Shown here in pieces: positions 23,032-23,473 of a stretch of DNA of 23,473 nt; the first letter of the stretch is position 1, and the number at the start of each line of letters is the position of its first letter. Location of the stretch: the IMG/VR virus record IMGVR_UViG_3300030406_000846, positions 1 through 23,473 of that record; one strand, 5' to 3'. Origin of the DNA: a virus. The notes below the pieces were generated by a model, which worked only from the letters and a program-made list of their open reading frames with translations, was not told the DNA's origin and did not search any database. A program made the position numbers and the translations under genes.

Positions 23032-23473
23032 TAGTAAGATGCTCCGAAACGTACAAATGTAGCTCTTGGGTTTCCAAGACCATTAGCAATTAATTCTGCT
23101 TGTTTTTCTCTAATTAACTCAGCTTTATATCTGCTTTCTAACATTATTAATTCAGATAATTCATATTTTTTTGCTGTTCTTGTACCAATCTTATATTCTT
23201 GTACCACACCTCCACTAGTAATATTTCTAATAGCTTGTTGTATGGTATCAAGATCTTTTTCAACCTGACTTCTTCCATCAAATGCAGCAGGAGTACCTAT
23301 ATATGCTAATGATGCTAATACTTCAAAACTTCCTGTAAAAATTGTTTGTTTTTCTTGTCCTGATTTATTTGCAACTGCTTGATAAAACCAATTACCAGCA
23401 TCAAAATTTGTTGTTGTCGTAGCTGGAATACTAAATTGAAATCCATCATTAAAAGCAGAACTGTTTACAGTTG
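23031..23473 (-). CDS. Partial head completion protein: Ig-like region plus gpW-like C-terminus
   Basis: Open from the window edge (23473) to a TAA at 23031, giving 146 visible residues; the N-terminus is outside. The last 73 residues (LDTIQQAIRNITSGGVVQEY, then KYELSELIMLESRYKAEL and NPRATFVRFGASY) follow the lambda gpW pattern of helix, short hairpin, helix and an aromatic end. Before it lies a beta-rich stretch (DGFQFSIPA, AGNWFYQAVANKSGQEKQTI, TGSFEVLASLA) resembling an Ig-like domain. Proteins with Ig-like part, DGRS linker and gpW-like end occur just upstream of portal genes in many prophages, to my knowledge. gpW completes filled heads before tail joining. Position before the portal agrees. 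Confidence 0.75.
   Translation of the reverse strand, partial: TVNSSAFNDGFQFSIPATTTTNFDAGNWFYQAVANKSGQEKQTIFTGSFEVLASLAYIGTPAAFDGRSQVEKDLDTIQQAIRNITSGGVVQEYKIGTRTAKKYELSELIMLESRYKAELIREKQAELIANGLGNPRATFVRFGASY

Noticed and set aside
1-23473. tRNA genes, CRISPR arrays, insertion sequences, integrase or attachment sites.
   Set aside because: None seen; nearly all bases are covered by structural genes.

Overview
The window is a dense, single-strand stretch of the structural (head and tail) module of a tailed phage or prophage. Every gene I can support lies on the minus strand, so transcription runs from base 23473 down to base 1. Genes abut or overlap, mostly by TAATG or ATGA junctions. No gap reaches 300 bases; the longest after annotation is about 60 bases. 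The DNA is AT-rich. The gene order is that of phage lambda and other long-tailed siphophages: W-like, portal (B), protease plus capsid (C/E), decoration position (D), FII-like, U-like, tail tube (V position), G/GT with a frameshift, tape measure (H), M, L, K, I, J, then side fibres. The host cannot be read from this window. The fibre modules and low G+C resemble marine phages, especially cyanophages and uncultured marine siphophages, so a picocyanobacterial or other small-genome marine host is a reasonable guess and no more.

Head region (about 17.8-23.5 kb): a truncated Ig-like/gpW-like head completion protein; a lambda-type portal; a 915-residue polyprotein joining a conserved phage N-terminal domain, a Tudor/SH3-like domain, a U35 prohead protease, a coiled scaffold-like segment and an HK97-fold major capsid protein; a 74-residue small protein; a GTG-started probable decoration protein; a clear intrinsic terminator; and an FII-like head-tail joining protein.

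Tail region (about 7.6-17.8 kb): a gpU-like tail terminator, an unlisted 50-residue small ORF, the tail tube, a tail assembly chaperone pair joined by a -1 frameshift at A_AAA_AAC followed by a stem-loop, a 774-residue tape measure, and the tip proteins M, L, K (JAMM plus NlpC/P60), I and J. No gpZ homologue is visible between the FII-like and U-like genes.

Fibre region (1-7.6 kb): a tail-collar fibre, a 689-residue fibre carrying a cupredoxin-like domain with apparent type 1 copper ligands, several related small fibre or jelly-roll-like proteins, and two small proteins that resemble fibre-associated tail assembly chaperones. Several N- and C-terminal modules recur in new combinations, and two gene junctions share an identical 16-base ribosome-binding/start sequence, which suggests cassette exchange.

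The most notable observations are the copper-site-like domain inside a tail fibre, the complete -1 frameshift signal with its DUF1799-like extension, the multi-module protease-capsid polyprotein, a gpL without cysteines, and the modular fibre array.
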